Positions 34,659 to 43,926 of a DNA stretch of 64,000 bases are shown here, piece after piece; within the stretch, counting starts at the first letter, position 1; every line of letters starts with the position of its first letter. The DNA lies in the NCBI RefSeq assembly GCF_024159265.1, contig NZ_JAMYWY010000001.1:4774001-4838000 (forward strand). The letters run 5' to 3'. The position numbers were made by a program, and so were the translations under genes. The DNA is from Paenibacillus sp. 1781tsa1 (GTDB lineage Bacteria > Bacillota > Bacilli > Paenibacillales > Paenibacillaceae). Under the pieces are notes generated by a model. The model made no database searches. It saw nothing but the letters and a program-made list of their open reading frames with translations, and was not told the DNA's origin.

Positions 34659-34807
34659 TGTATTTGTAAAACATACGTTCGTTTTTGTGACAACAGATTC
34701 ATAGATAAATTTATAGTCTGTAATCCGTTTGAATGATAAAAAGACAACCTTGAACGGCTAGGCGCTCAAGGTTGTTAGAGTACTATTATTGAGTAACAAT
34801 TTAAAAT

Positions 34808-34880
34808 TCAGGAGATACGCAAACAAGTAGGAAAAAGAATATGTCGTTTTAGCATTTTTATTACTACATATTCAATATTT
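34808..34880 (-). pseudogene. Truncated copy of the 89-residue gene start
   Basis: 34817-34880 matches 36278-36341 at about 52 of 64 positions. It covers the ribosome-site region and first codons of the 89-residue gene, but the copy reads only MLKRHILFPTCLRIS before a stop, and its ribosome site has decayed. Confidence 0.65.
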
Positions 34881-34899
34881 TTAATTTCGAAAAATGTTT

Positions 34900-35985
34900 T
34901 CACTTTTCCATTGACTTTCCATATCTCACTAAGACATGCCACAGTAATTTTAACTCTTGTAGAACTTCTTTGTAGGTTCCTCGATCGCTCCAATGGCTTG
35001 GGTTTCGTTTCAAGTCCATAGCTGCAGAGCCAATGATATTTGCATCAATAAAATCACTTTTGGCAATTCTTTTGGCCAGTGAAGGCATCGAAGGACCACG
35101 AAAATCCATAGGAACCTCATCAACCAAAAGGGTAAAGCCCATGTGCCAATGGAGATCAATGGAATACTTTAGACATATCTGCTCCAAGATTCGTCCGGTA
35201 TGGGTTCCTTTAAATGATGGATCCGCAACAAGCATCTTGACATCTTTTTCAAGAGAAATGTCACCATGAACCTGCGCTTCGATATAATGGTCAAGATTTC
35301 GGTTCGGCTCTTGGTTGGATGGATTTTGGAAGGGTTTCTCAAGATTGACGAGCATATGGCCGATTAACTTTTGAACCGTTAGATTTCTTTCGCCCATGGC
35401 AAAACCACTATAGAATACATCCCTCATGAGAGCAGCCAAAATAAGGTCAAATTCCTCATACGTTCCCTTTTCCTCGGGGTCTTGGTGAGAATCCAAATAG
35501 GTATACGTGCTACGATGAGAGACCTCATTGGATAAAAGGAAGTAACATGATCCAAAACGAGGAGCAGGTCCGTCGGGATGTAACATGACATGGAGTGCCC
35601 CATATTTGGGCCGTTCGCTATTGGTTGAGCCATTTATTTGGTACGCTCCGCCAAACATTTTATTTTCCCAAACGTCACGTTCACCACCTGAAAATGCGGA
35701 TACACTTCCATTCGATAATAAAGTCTCAAATTGACTTTTATAAACTCCCTGCTCAAATAGTGCTTCAGCCACGCTTTTCATATTCGGATCTAATCGATCT
35801 GGGTGAAAGTGTAACGCGATCCTTGCATGAGATTTTAGTTTGGCGACAGCATCTTCAAATGTCTTCAGCTCGATATTGGACATATGAAGGATTTCCCTAA
35901 TGGTTTGCTCCGCCTCATTTTTGCGGCTTCTTGCATAATTGGTTACATGCTCTTGAGCTAATTGCTGAGACCTTGATAATTCCAT
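34900..35985 (-). CDS. DUF3626 domain protein
   Basis: 361 residues, soluble. The pattern of DUF3626 is visible: RIALHFHPDR near 55-65, a FGGAYQI...ERPKYGALHVM block, RFGSCYFLLS and a TYLDSHQDPEEKGTYEEFDLI stretch. The biochemical role is not established; several conserved His, Asp, Arg and Glu residues hint at an enzyme. It is enclosed by an intact and a truncated copy of a small gene, as in effector or toxin regions with partner genes. That reading is inference. Confidence 0.7.
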   Translation of the reverse strand: MELSRSQQLAQEHVTNYARSRKNEAEQTIREILHMSNIELKTFEDAVAKLKSHARIALHFHPDRLDPNMKSVAEALFEQGVYKSQFETLLSNGSVSAFSGGERDVWENKMFGGAYQINGSTNSERPKYGALHVMLHPDGPAPRFGSCYFLLSNEVSHRSTYTYLDSHQDPEEKGTYEEFDLILAALMRDVFYSGFAMGERNLTVQKLIGHMLVNLEKPFQNPSNQEPNRNLDHYIEAQVHGDISLEKDVKMLVADPSFKGTHTGRILEQICLKYSIDLHWHMGFTLLVDEVPMDFRGPSMPSLAKRIAKSDFIDANIIGSAAMDLKRNPSHWSDRGTYKEVLQELKLLWHVLVRYGKSMEK

Positions 35986-36046
35986 GGCGTAAGAGTCCTT
36001 TCCCCTTTTTTATAAAATCATAATGGCGGTTTCCTTGCTTATCATA

Positions 36047-36316
36047 TCAATCTATTTTTCTTGGGATTAGTTCGTTCTCAGGGAAATTCCACCAATTCGA
36101 TTGCTCATAATATATTGTTTTTGCCCAATATTCAGGAGGCTCATGAAAAATCAGATCTTCTTCTGATAAAAAATCATTGCCTTCCCAAAAAGAATTAATC
36201 CTGAAAAAAGCTTCTTTCTCTGAAATATCAAATAAGTTAATTAACTCTTGTACAATTTCCAAACAGTATATTTCCGAACTCAAACAGGTAGGGAAAAGAA
36301 GTTGGTATTTCAGCAT
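36047..36316 (-). CDS. Small hypothetical protein upstream of the DUF3626 gene
   Basis: 89 residues, no signal, helical start (EIVQELINLFDISEKEAFFRIN) then an aromatic-rich part with FHEPPEYWAKTIYY and NWWNFP. Similar small proteins occur widely in Firmicutes, but I cannot name the family. ATG 36316 follows GGAGTGA. Its 5' end is duplicated at 34808-34880 on the other side of the DUF3626 gene. Confidence 0.6.
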   Translation of the reverse strand: MLKYQLLFPTCLSSEIYCLEIVQELINLFDISEKEAFFRINSFWEGNDFLSEEDLIFHEPPEYWAKTIYYEQSNWWNFPENELIPRKID

Positions 36317-36399
36317 GTTTATCACTCCATATTCAATATTTCAGCTTTCTTAGGGTTAATTACCAGTTCCTATGTATGTATGCAAACTCCCATCTCCAC

Positions 36400-36801
36400 T
36401 TACCTCTCGTTGGTCTCCTTCATCTTTTTCAAAAGCTCCACGATAACCTCATCCAGCTCCTCAAGTACCTCACTTGGTGTAGGGAACTCCAATATCCTTA
36501 CCAAATCCGTCTGTAACATACTGAGATGAGATACAGGCAATCGATCAATCAATCCAACCAAAATGAAATATTCCCACTGTGGATCTTTGGTTTGCAATAC
36601 ATCTTTAATATGAGGAACTAAGTCCTCCCCCAATCTCAATAGTAGATCCTCTACCGGCTTAGAGATCGGCCAATTCCCGTCTTGTAACCACTCCATAAGT
36701 TCTGGAATGATAACTTTTAATTCGACATCACTGAACTCACTTAACTTACGCACCGCTTCATAATCAAACTTATCGCGGGGAAGGCACTCCCTAATATCCA
36801 T
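36400..36801 (-). CDS. DUF5071 protein, 133 residues
   Basis: An all-helical HEAT-like protein with the DUF5071 marks LPRDKFDYEAVRKL, LMEWLQDGNWPIS and LLLRLGEDLVPHI. No signal peptide. Function unknown; it lies two genes upstream of the DUF3626 gene on the same strand. Confidence 0.78.
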   Translation of the reverse strand: MDIRECLPRDKFDYEAVRKLSEFSDVELKVIIPELMEWLQDGNWPISKPVEDLLLRLGEDLVPHIKDVLQTKDPQWEYFILVGLIDRLPVSHLSMLQTDLVRILEFPTPSEVLEELDEVIVELLKKMKETNER

Positions 36802-36848
36802 TTAAACTTCGCTCCTCATCTCTATTACATAATGATATACTCCCTCTG

Positions 36849-37418
36849 TTACTCGACTGGCTCACCATCCTCTACTTTGATATCAATCTCATCTTGATTC
36901 TCCGTCGTTGACATCGCATCTCTCATGCGAATCGTCCACGTTCCTGCATCATGATCAAATTGTACATCTTCAATCACTGGAACACGGATGTTCTCTGTAT
37001 CAAGTGAAAGAAGTCCACTACGAATCGCATCCGCATCCGTCATATGCCCACCATCCGGTGCCACTGGACAAGATACCGCTATCTTTTCTGCTCTGGCCTG
37101 CCCGGGATAGGGTTGATTTTCCGGGCCTCCATCTGTCCAGACTTCAACATAGGAGCCGATCTGCGGATCAGGTGCATTGGAGAACCATTTTGCCGGATAA
37201 TATCGATCGGCTCCTCCATTGGAACTGTTATCCCGGTAGGCAGGATCAACAACAAGAATGGAATCGTCTTTACGATCAACCACATAACCAGTGAATCCAT
37301 CTTCACTTGGTGCATCGGCTTGAGTCTGCACGGAGTTGCACTCGATCTGTTCTGAACATCCGGTAAGGCATACGATTAGGGTTGAGAGCAACATAAAGAC
37401 TTGACGAAGATAGGACAT
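36849..37418 (-). CDS. DUF3221-type lipoprotein
   Basis: 189 residues with a lipoprotein signal (lipobox CLTGC, Cys21). It is followed by a small beta-barrel of the DUF3221 kind (GFTGYVVDRKDDSILVVD, then GSYVEVWTDG) and a C-terminal strand-rich part with VQFDHDAGTWTIRM. Surface role unknown. ATG 37418 follows AAAGGGGGA by 7 nt. Confidence 0.72.
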   Translation of the reverse strand: MSYLRQVFMLLSTLIVCLTGCSEQIECNSVQTQADAPSEDGFTGYVVDRKDDSILVVDPAYRDNSSNGGADRYYPAKWFSNAPDPQIGSYVEVWTDGGPENQPYPGQARAEKIAVSCPVAPDGGHMTDADAIRSGLLSLDTENIRVPVIEDVQFDHDAGTWTIRMRDAMSTTENQDEIDIKVEDGEPVE

Positions 37419-37543
37419 ATGTAAATCCCCCTTTACTAACACCTCTTTCTAAGCTTAACGTTTCATATCAGGTTATTGTTACAAATACTGCCGTTAGCTC
37501 ACCTTTAACATACTCATGGGCCCAGCACGACCAACCCATATAT

Positions 37544-37873
37544 TCACTTCTTTATATTCCTTTTATACACATACCTGCCCCATACCACCAACGCCGCGCA
37601 TAACAAGATCACACAATAGGCCCAAACAAACAGCATGGCAAGCCCCAAGCCGATGTTGGCATCCAGGCGCTCATCAAAGATCTCTGTGTATAGCGAAAAA
37701 CCGAGTGGCACAGCGCCAACAATGAAAAGTCCAATGGACCATCCACCCCAGCGTTGGAAACCGGACCCCGCACGAGTACTGGAAAGTTTGCGAATCCCTT
37801 GAGTTAGAAGCGACCAAATCAGAATAAATAATAGACAGGTTATAAGAATCTTCAGCATATCGTTCAACTGCAT
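37544..37873 (-). CDS. Three-helix membrane protein, 109 residues
   Basis: Hydrophobic segments at about 8-25, 43-62 and 75-98, with a basic C-terminus. Family not recognised. GTAGGAGG ribosome site. Separate from neighbours by about 100-230 nt. Confidence 0.65.
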   Translation of the reverse strand: MQLNDMLKILITCLLFILIWSLLTQGIRKLSSTRAGSGFQRWGGWSIGLFIVGAVPLGFSLYTEIFDERLDANIGLGLAMLFVWAYCVILLCAALVVWGRYVYKRNIKK

Positions 37874-38019
37874 ATCGTGTACCTCCTACATCTTGCAAGA
37901 TGATGAACATATCTTACACGTTAAGCGTTCTCTTTACTATAATACCCGTTTCCATATCCATGATCACAGGCTGACAACAACGTTGCACCTCAGACTCACA
38001 TCCTAATCATGAAATAGAA

Positions 38020-38082
38020 AATAACGCCACCGTCCTGACTCCTTCCAAGTCATGAACGATGGCATTACTTCTCTTATTAACA
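38020..38082 (-). terminator. Terminator after the ABC exporter gene
   Basis: AATGCCA-CGT and ACG-TGGCGTT arms with a loop of about 30 nt; TTATTTTC follows on the minus strand. Confidence 0.55.
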
Positions 38083-38104
38083 TTGTTAACCCATATCGAA
38101 CAGG

Positions 38105-39820
38105 TTACGCGCCAAACTGCGCATAGTGAAGGCGGCTGTACACCCCACCTGCTGCGAGTAATTCTTCGTGACGTCCCTGCTCCGTAATACCTTGTTCGGC
38201 AACGACAATAATGCGGTCTGCATTTTTGATCGTAGCCAATCGGTGAGCAATAACCAGTGTGGTCCGGCCCTCGGACAGCTCAGCAAGGGATTGCTGAATC
38301 GCCGCTTCCGTTTCTGTATCCAGCGCGGATGTGGCTTCGTCCAGAATTAGAATCGGTGGGTTTTTCAGGAACATGCGGGCAATGGACAGACGCTGTTTCT
38401 GTCCACCGGACAGCTTCACACCGCGTTCACCAATTAACGTATCCAGCCCTTCTGGCATGGACTGAATCAAAGGTTCCATCTGTGCACGTCTGGCGGCCAT
38501 CCAGATTTCTTCTTCGGATGCATCCAGCTTGCCGTAAGCAATATTCTCGCGAATGGTTCCATCGAAGAGGAATACATCCTGTTGTACAATACCGATCTGA
38601 CTGCGCAAGGAGTCCAGCGTCATGTCCTGTATCTCCTGACCATCAATCGTGATGCGACCTTCCAGCACATCATAGAATCGTGGCAGCAGACTGCACAGCG
38701 TTGTTTTTCCTGCACCCGATGGACCGACGAGAGCTACGGTTTCCCCTGCATGTACATTAAGATCGATACCTTTGAGTACAGGCTCCTGATCCGTATACCC
38801 AAAGGTCACTTGCTCATAACGAATATCTCCACGTAAATGGGATACCGCTACAGCCCCTGGACGATCTTCCACATCCGGTTCCATATCAAGCAGCTCTGTA
38901 TATCGCTTGAAGCCTGCAATCCCCTTCGGATACGTCTCAATAACCGAGTTGATCTTCTGAATGGGTGTCAGGAACACATTGGACAGCATGATAAATGCAA
39001 TGAACTGACCGTAGGTCATGCTGCCGTTAATGACAAACCATGTTCCGCATACCAGAACAAAGAGGGATACGAGCTTCATCAGCATATAACTGACAGAGGA
39101 GTTCCAGGCCATGATTTTGTATGCAATCAGTTTGGTTTGACGGAAACGACCGTTGTTTACTGCAAATTGTGCTTTTTCATGCTCTTCATTAGCAAAAGCC
39201 TGAACAACACGGATACCTGTAATATTGTTCTCTACACGAGCGTTGAAGTCGGCAATATCTCCGAACATTCGGCTGAATGCCTTGGACATTTTGCTGCCAA
39301 AATAGAGCGAGAGATAAATAATCAGCGGCACGATGATAAAGGTTAACACCGCCAGATTCCCGTTAATGCTCATCATGATGCTGAATGCACCAATCAGTGT
39401 CATGACCGCGATAAATACATCCTCTGGACCATGATGGGCAATCTCACCAATATCCATCAGATCGTTAGTCATGCGGGATACGAGGTGTCCTGTTTTGGTA
39501 TTATCGAAGAAACGGAACGATAACTTCTGCACATGATTAAACAGACTTTTACGCATATCCGTCTCAATGTTAATGCCCAGCTTGTGTCCCCAATAGGTAA
39601 CCACGAAGTTCAGAAATGAATTCAGGAAGTAGATGCCGAGCAATGCCAGACACGCCCATAGAATCCAGTCCCAGCGGCCGCCTGGCAGCAGATCATCAAC
39701 TACCCGGTTGACCGCCAGTGGAAAAGCCAGCTCCAGCAGCGCGACCAGAATCGCACAGCTGAAGTCAAGAATAAAGAGCTTTTTGTAAGGCCTGTAATAG
39801 GCAAAGAAACGGCGAAGCAT
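38105..39820 (-). CDS. ABC exporter, fused membrane and ATPase domains
   Basis: 571 residues of the Sav1866/MsbA half-transporter type: six membrane helices (about 15-300), then an ATPase domain. Walker A is GPSGAGKTT, the signature LSGGQKQR, Walker B ILILDEATSALD, and the switch His lies in VIAHRLAT. It works as a homodimer or with a partner. It starts 44 nt after the FecCD permease gene on the same strand. A Fur-box core, TAATCATTA, lies in that gap, so iron-linked export (for example of a siderophore) is possible but unproven. Ribosome site AAGGAGG. Confidence 0.9.
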   Translation of the reverse strand: MLRRFFAYYRPYKKLFILDFSCAILVALLELAFPLAVNRVVDDLLPGGRWDWILWACLALLGIYFLNSFLNFVVTYWGHKLGINIETDMRKSLFNHVQKLSFRFFDNTKTGHLVSRMTNDLMDIGEIAHHGPEDVFIAVMTLIGAFSIMMSINGNLAVLTFIIVPLIIYLSLYFGSKMSKAFSRMFGDIADFNARVENNITGIRVVQAFANEEHEKAQFAVNNGRFRQTKLIAYKIMAWNSSVSYMLMKLVSLFVLVCGTWFVINGSMTYGQFIAFIMLSNVFLTPIQKINSVIETYPKGIAGFKRYTELLDMEPDVEDRPGAVAVSHLRGDIRYEQVTFGYTDQEPVLKGIDLNVHAGETVALVGPSGAGKTTLCSLLPRFYDVLEGRITIDGQEIQDMTLDSLRSQIGIVQQDVFLFDGTIRENIAYGKLDASEEEIWMAARRAQMEPLIQSMPEGLDTLIGERGVKLSGGQKQRLSIARMFLKNPPILILDEATSALDTETEAAIQQSLAELSEGRTTLVIAHRLATIKNADRIIVVAEQGITEQGRHEELLAAGGVYSRLHYAQFGA

Positions 39821-39864
39821 GGACTGAAGTCCTCCTTATGCAATCACACAATAATGATTACGTT

Positions 39865-40896
39865 CTATTTCGTCTTGCTTAAGAGATACAGGAAGTATGG
39901 CGCACCAATAATGGCAACCAGGATCCCCGCAGGAATCTCCGAAGGCTGTAGGATGACCCGACCCAGCGTATCTGCAACCAGCACGAGCAATGAACCGATC
40001 AGGGCAGATGCAGGTAACAGGAATTGATGTTTTGGACCCACCAGACGACGTGCCAAATGCGGCCCAATCAGACCAACAAAACCGATCCCCCCACTCACAG
40101 ATACACATGAGCCGGCAAGCCCTACAGCAGCGGCAAGCAAAATAAGTCGCTCACGCTCAACCGGAGTCCCGAGTCCGCTTGCAGTCTGGTCACCCAGATT
40201 CAGCACGTTCAGTACACGTGCCTTATACAGAACAAGCGGGACAAGAATGATAAGAAACGGCAGTAGAGCCGTTACAAATTTCCAGTTCGAACCCCAGATA
40301 CTGCCTGCCATCCAGGTTGCTACAAATTGATACTTTTCCGGACTAAGCCGTAAGGTAAGCACGATCATGGCGGAACTGATTCCCGCCGCCACCCCGATCC
40401 CCGTAAGCAACATACGCGTAGGCAGGATGCCCTCTCCTTTTTTGTAAGAGAGCACGTAGATCAGAAATGCAGCAAAACCAGAACCGATCAGGGCCAGAAT
40501 CGGCAAAAGAAATACCGGCGCTGCTGTTGTGGTCGGGAAAAAGGAAACAAATAACATGACGACCAGACCGGCACCTGCATTAATTCCGAGGATCCCTGGA
40601 TCTGCCAGCGCATTCCGAGATACCCCCTGCAAAATACAACCAGATAACGCAAGCCCGGCTCCGACCAGCACTGAAATCACAATACGTGGCAGACGGAATT
40701 CAAACAGGATCAATTCCTGTTTCGGCGTGCCTCCACCAAACAGGGTACGCATTACTTCAAGCGGCGAAAGCTTGGTAAAGCCCGTATTCATGCTCACTAC
40801 AAAAGCCGTAATAATTAATAGGGCAAGTACAATGAGAACAATCGTACTTTTGGTTCTCTTCTTGCGCTCTGCTCCAACTATTGTTGAGGATTCCAT
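39865..40896 (-). CDS. Iron-siderophore ABC permease (FecCD family), second subunit
   Basis: 343 residues with eight to ten membrane helices. Family marks are FRLPRIVISVLVGAGLALSGCILQGVSRNALADPGILGINAGAG and the ATPase-contact GLIGPHLARRLVG. It forms a heterodimer with the product of the gene just upstream (stop and start 2 nt apart). As in B. subtilis feuABC, no ATPase gene is adjacent, so a shared one such as YusV is expected. It resembles FeuC or FecD. Confidence 0.9.
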   Translation of the reverse strand: MESSTIVGAERKKRTKSTIVLIVLALLIITAFVVSMNTGFTKLSPLEVMRTLFGGGTPKQELILFEFRLPRIVISVLVGAGLALSGCILQGVSRNALADPGILGINAGAGLVVMLFVSFFPTTTAAPVFLLPILALIGSGFAAFLIYVLSYKKGEGILPTRMLLTGIGVAAGISSAMIVLTLRLSPEKYQFVATWMAGSIWGSNWKFVTALLPFLIILVPLVLYKARVLNVLNLGDQTASGLGTPVERERLILLAAAVGLAGSCVSVSGGIGFVGLIGPHLARRLVGPKHQFLLPASALIGSLLVLVADTLGRVILQPSEIPAGILVAIIGAPYFLYLLSKTK

Positions 40897-40898
40897 CG

Positions 40899-41954
40899 TT
40901 ACAGAGTCCTCCTTTCTTTACGTGCCAGATATAGGAAGAATGGTACCCCGATGAGGGCAACCAATGCGCCAATTGGCGTCTCGTACGGCGGGTTAATCAT
41001 ACGTGCAGCCAGATCCGCAAATACGAGCAACAAACTACCCATCACAGCGGAACACGGAATAATCCAGCGATAATCGACCCCAACCAGCTTCCGGGTAAGA
41101 TGGGGAATAATGAGTCCGACAAAACCGACCGCACCCACCACAGACACAGCCGTACCCGCAAGAATCAGTACAACAATCAGGCCTATGAGTTTGATCAGCC
41201 CCGTACGTTGCCCCAAGCCCACCGCAATATCTTCTCCGAGACTAAGCAGAGTAATGGAACGGGAGATAAGAAGACCTGCGATTAGTGCCGCGAGTACCCA
41301 TGGGAACATGACCTCAAGTTGAGACCACTTCGTTCCGGCTACACCACCGGCTGTCCAAAAAGCCAGATCTTGTCCAATTCTGAAATACAATGCAATCCCT
41401 TCACTGAGTGCCGACAACATGGCTGATACAGCCGCACCTGCAAGTACAAGGCGTAGTGGTGTTAGACCCGATTTGGAAGCTGCACCAAAACCATACACCA
41501 ACAGGACACCAAGTCCTGCCCCAAGGAAGGAATACATAATGATGTACATAAACGGCAAGCCCGGGAAAAAGGCAAAACAGATCGCAAGCGCAAATCCAGC
41601 TCCAGCATTTAACCCAAGCAGACCTGAATCGGCCAGCGGGTTACGAGTCATGCCTTGCATGATTGCACCAGCTACAGCGAAACATGCACCCACCATTGCT
41701 CCTCCAAGAATACGTGGTAACCGAATCTCCCATATGATCTGATGAGGGGTCAACTCCGGATTGAAATCAAAGATGGCCTTCCAGACTACACTAAGCTTAA
41801 TATCAGCAGCGCCAAAAGAAATGGACAACGCCATACCCAGAGCGAGTAGCAAAACTCCCCCTGTAAGAATAAGTGTGGCTGCCCACGGACGAGTATGTAT
41901 CTTCGCTGTGGGTGAATCCGGATTATGTTTTTCTGGTGAAGCTTGTGAACTCAT
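40899..41954 (-). CDS. Iron-siderophore ABC permease (FecCD family), first subunit
   Basis: 351 residues of the same family, with IRLPRILGGAMVGACFAVAGAIMQGMTRNPLADSGLLG and the GLIIPHLTRKLVG contact loop. An N-terminal cytosolic tail of about 30 residues precedes the first helix. Likely FeuB-like. The substrate-binding lipoprotein gene is not next to it, which is unusual; one must be encoded elsewhere. A Fur box lies about 80 nt upstream of the start. Confidence 0.9.
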   Translation of the reverse strand: MSSQASPEKHNPDSPTAKIHTRPWAATLILTGGVLLLALGMALSISFGAADIKLSVVWKAIFDFNPELTPHQIIWEIRLPRILGGAMVGACFAVAGAIMQGMTRNPLADSGLLGLNAGAGFALAICFAFFPGLPFMYIIMYSFLGAGLGVLLVYGFGAASKSGLTPLRLVLAGAAVSAMLSALSEGIALYFRIGQDLAFWTAGGVAGTKWSQLEVMFPWVLAALIAGLLISRSITLLSLGEDIAVGLGQRTGLIKLIGLIVVLILAGTAVSVVGAVGFVGLIIPHLTRKLVGVDYRWIIPCSAVMGSLLLVFADLAARMINPPYETPIGALVALIGVPFFLYLARKERRTL

Positions 41955-42034
41955 ACGCGCTCACCCTCGTTATGAGTGGAGCTGCTCAAACCTATGTACA
42001 TAACAATCACCTCTCTATAAATACCGAACTTTAA

Positions 42035-42049
42035 TGATATTGATTCTCA
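42035..42049 (-). promoter_or_regulatory. Fur box of the siderophore permease operon
   Basis: TGATATTGATTCTCA matches the 7-1-7 Fur box TGATAATnATTATCA at 12 of 14 defined positions. It lies between the upstream gene's terminator and the first permease gene. Confidence 0.7.
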
Positions 42050-42148
42050 TTCCCATAGACCATTGTAAGTGAATCCACAGGCTCTGGCAATGGACAAATA
42101 GGACATGTTTATTGCATATATGAAGATTTGCACACAATTTTACACGCA

Positions 42149-42192
42149 AAAAGGCCGTGCAGGAGCCAAAAAGCTCGAACACAGCCTTGTCA
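42149..42192 (-). terminator. Terminator after the phosphodiesterase gene
   Basis: AAGGCTGTG..GAGC and GCTC..CACGGCCTT arms, then TTTTTG on the minus strand. Confidence 0.75.
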
Positions 42193-42225
42193 TTACATAT
42201 GTAGAACATGTAAATACAGACTTGT

Positions 42226-42963
42226 TTAACGGGCAGGTACCGTAATCAAGGATGCCAGGACATCCGGAACATCGGTAATGATTCCTTGCACACCCATGTC
42301 AATCATGGCCTGCATCTCGGTAGGATCATTCACCGTAAATGGATAGGTAACAATGCCATGTGCCAGTGCAGCAGCAACATCTTCTTGTGTGAGTGCCAGC
42401 TTGTAGGGATGAAGGCCGGAAGCTTCGAGTTTGGCAGCATAATCATAGGGACGGTACAATTTTTCCATATATAAAAGTGCAGTACGGAGCTCCGGGGCAA
42501 GGCGTTTACATCTCACGAGCGAAGCATGATTGAAGCTGGACAGCACGACCTGTTGCTCCAGATTCCAGTCCCGGATCGCCTTTATAACCTTCTCTTCCAT
42601 CCCCTTATAACTCACAATACCATTTTTCAATTCCAGATTAAGCAATGTTCCTTTCCCCTGTACCAGCCTGAATAACTCCTCCAGAGAAGGAATACGTTCC
42701 CCGGCAAAATTAGCATGGAACCAGGACCCGGCATCCCGTGTGCACAATTGATCGTAAGTTGTATCCTTAACCCAGCCTTCTGCGCCGCCAGTTCGGCTTA
42801 ACGTCTCATCATGAATCAGTACCAGTCTGCCATCACTTGTCATCTGCACGTCGGTTTCAATCCCTGTTGCTCCAAGCTCCAGACTTCGTTCAAAAGCGCT
42901 CATCGTATTCTCCGGGCATACGGCAGATGCACCACGGTGGGCAATAATCTCCATGTTCCTCAT
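42226..42963 (-). CDS. Glycerophosphodiester phosphodiesterase
   Basis: A 245-residue TIM-barrel enzyme that releases glycerol-3-phosphate from glycerophosphodiesters. The start of the chain holds IIAHRGASAVCPENTMSAF, and IETDVQMTSDG and LIHDETLSRT give the metal and acid-base residues. There is no signal peptide, so it is cytosolic, like the UgpQ group. Start ATG 42963, 7 nt after AGGAGG; an in-frame TTG at 42984 is less likely. Confidence 0.93.
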   Translation of the reverse strand: MRNMEIIAHRGASAVCPENTMSAFERSLELGATGIETDVQMTSDGRLVLIHDETLSRTGGAEGWVKDTTYDQLCTRDAGSWFHANFAGERIPSLEELFRLVQGKGTLLNLELKNGIVSYKGMEEKVIKAIRDWNLEQQVVLSSFNHASLVRCKRLAPELRTALLYMEKLYRPYDYAAKLEASGLHPYKLALTQEDVAAALAHGIVTYPFTVNDPTEMQAMIDMGVQGIITDVPDVLASLITVPAR

Positions 42964-43194
42964 TCCAGCGCCTCCTGTGTTCAAGCTTCACTCTATGATT
43001 AACACTATAAACACGGTTTGTTAGACTTGTATTAACGGAGCGTATAATGGATTGCCTGCTTCGCTAATACTAGCAGCCGGGTTGATCATCTAACGGGCTG
43101 GGGATTCACTCATTTTTGCGAACTCAATCTGAATATCGACATAACATAGTATGAACGATGGAAGCACTGAACTCCGTTATAAGGAGGTTGACTA

Positions 43195-43461
43195 TTGAAT
43201 CCCTCAAAGAAAAAATCGATACCTACGCGTGCTCACACCTCCCAGTTACAGTCGGCTTCCAGGCTTTCCAGATCATCTGTCCATATCAAAAATAAATCCG
43301 GCAAGACGGCTAATCAACGTTCTTTTAACTCCACTTCATCCAGCACACTGGATCAGCTGGCTATTGTTGCAGCAATACTCTCCTTAATTGCAGCCGCCAT
43401 CGGGCTATATATCGCCTGGAAATCGTTAGGTGTTCCGGATCAAACTGCTGTTGTGGTGTAG
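43195..43461 (+). CDS. Small membrane-anchored protein, 88 residues
   Basis: A Ser/Lys-rich 50-residue tail is followed by one membrane helix (about 55-77, LAIVAAILSLIAAAIGLYIAW). Not recognised. TTG start with AAGGAGG 7 nt before. A terminator follows. Confidence 0.6.
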   Translation: MNPSKKKSIPTRAHTSQLQSASRLSRSSVHIKNKSGKTANQRSFNSTSSSTLDQLAIVAAILSLIAAAIGLYIAWKSLGVPDQTAVVV

Positions 43462-43498
43462 ACTGCTTGTTGCGCAGCTAATGAGTCAGGAGGCTCTC

Positions 43499-43540
43499 TC
43501 CTGCTTCTGATCTTATTCAGGAGCAGGTTTTTGCTTTTTC
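43499..43540 (+). terminator. Terminator after the 88-residue membrane protein gene
   Basis: CCTGCT-CTGA and TTCAG-AGCAGG arms followed by TTTTTGCTTTTT. Confidence 0.75.
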
Positions 43541-43585
43541 AATTACTCAACGTATTCTGAAAACATCAAAAAACCGTTCCCCTGA

Positions 43586-43608
43586 AACGCCGGCATATAC
43601 CGGCGTCT
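43586..43608 (-). terminator. Hairpin after the YjcZ gene
   Basis: GACGCCGG and CCGGCGTT arms with a 6-nt loop, short T-tail on the minus strand. Confidence 0.5.
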
Positions 43609-43678
43609 CTTTGGAAAGGTCATTTTTATTCGGGCGCTGCCTCTGCAACGTCATCCCCGTCCCAGGGTACTGACCGAA

Positions 43679-43807
43679 TTACAGAATGAATGTGCGTGAG
43701 ATAATAACCAACAGAATGAACAATACAAGAATTGCACCTGTCGATGTCCATGCTCCACCACCGAAGCCTCCGCAATACCCGTAACCTGTACCTTTGAGTT
43801 CGCTCAT
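43679..43807 (-). CDS. YjcZ-family sporulation micro-protein
   Basis: 42 residues: a Gly/Tyr-rich start (GTGYGYCGGFGGG) followed by the membrane helix AILVLFILLVIISRTFIL. This is the YjcZ family, small proteins associated with spores in Bacillales. AGGGGAG ribosome site. A second member lies at 57359-57478. Confidence 0.88.
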   Translation of the reverse strand: MSELKGTGYGYCGGFGGGAWTSTGAILVLFILLVIISRTFIL

Positions 43808-43926
43808 CAGTGACACTCCCCTCTTCATCAAAGTACACTATAGACTATGTCCGATAGCGCAACTTGCTTGGGCAGATCGAAAATTCTCCCGAGGAACGAT
43901 TGGGTACAGGCATTCTTCTTATGCAC

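Noticed and set aside
42015-42209. A 64-codon reading frame upstream of the permease genes
   Set aside because: It covers the Fur box and a terminator, and has no ribosome site.
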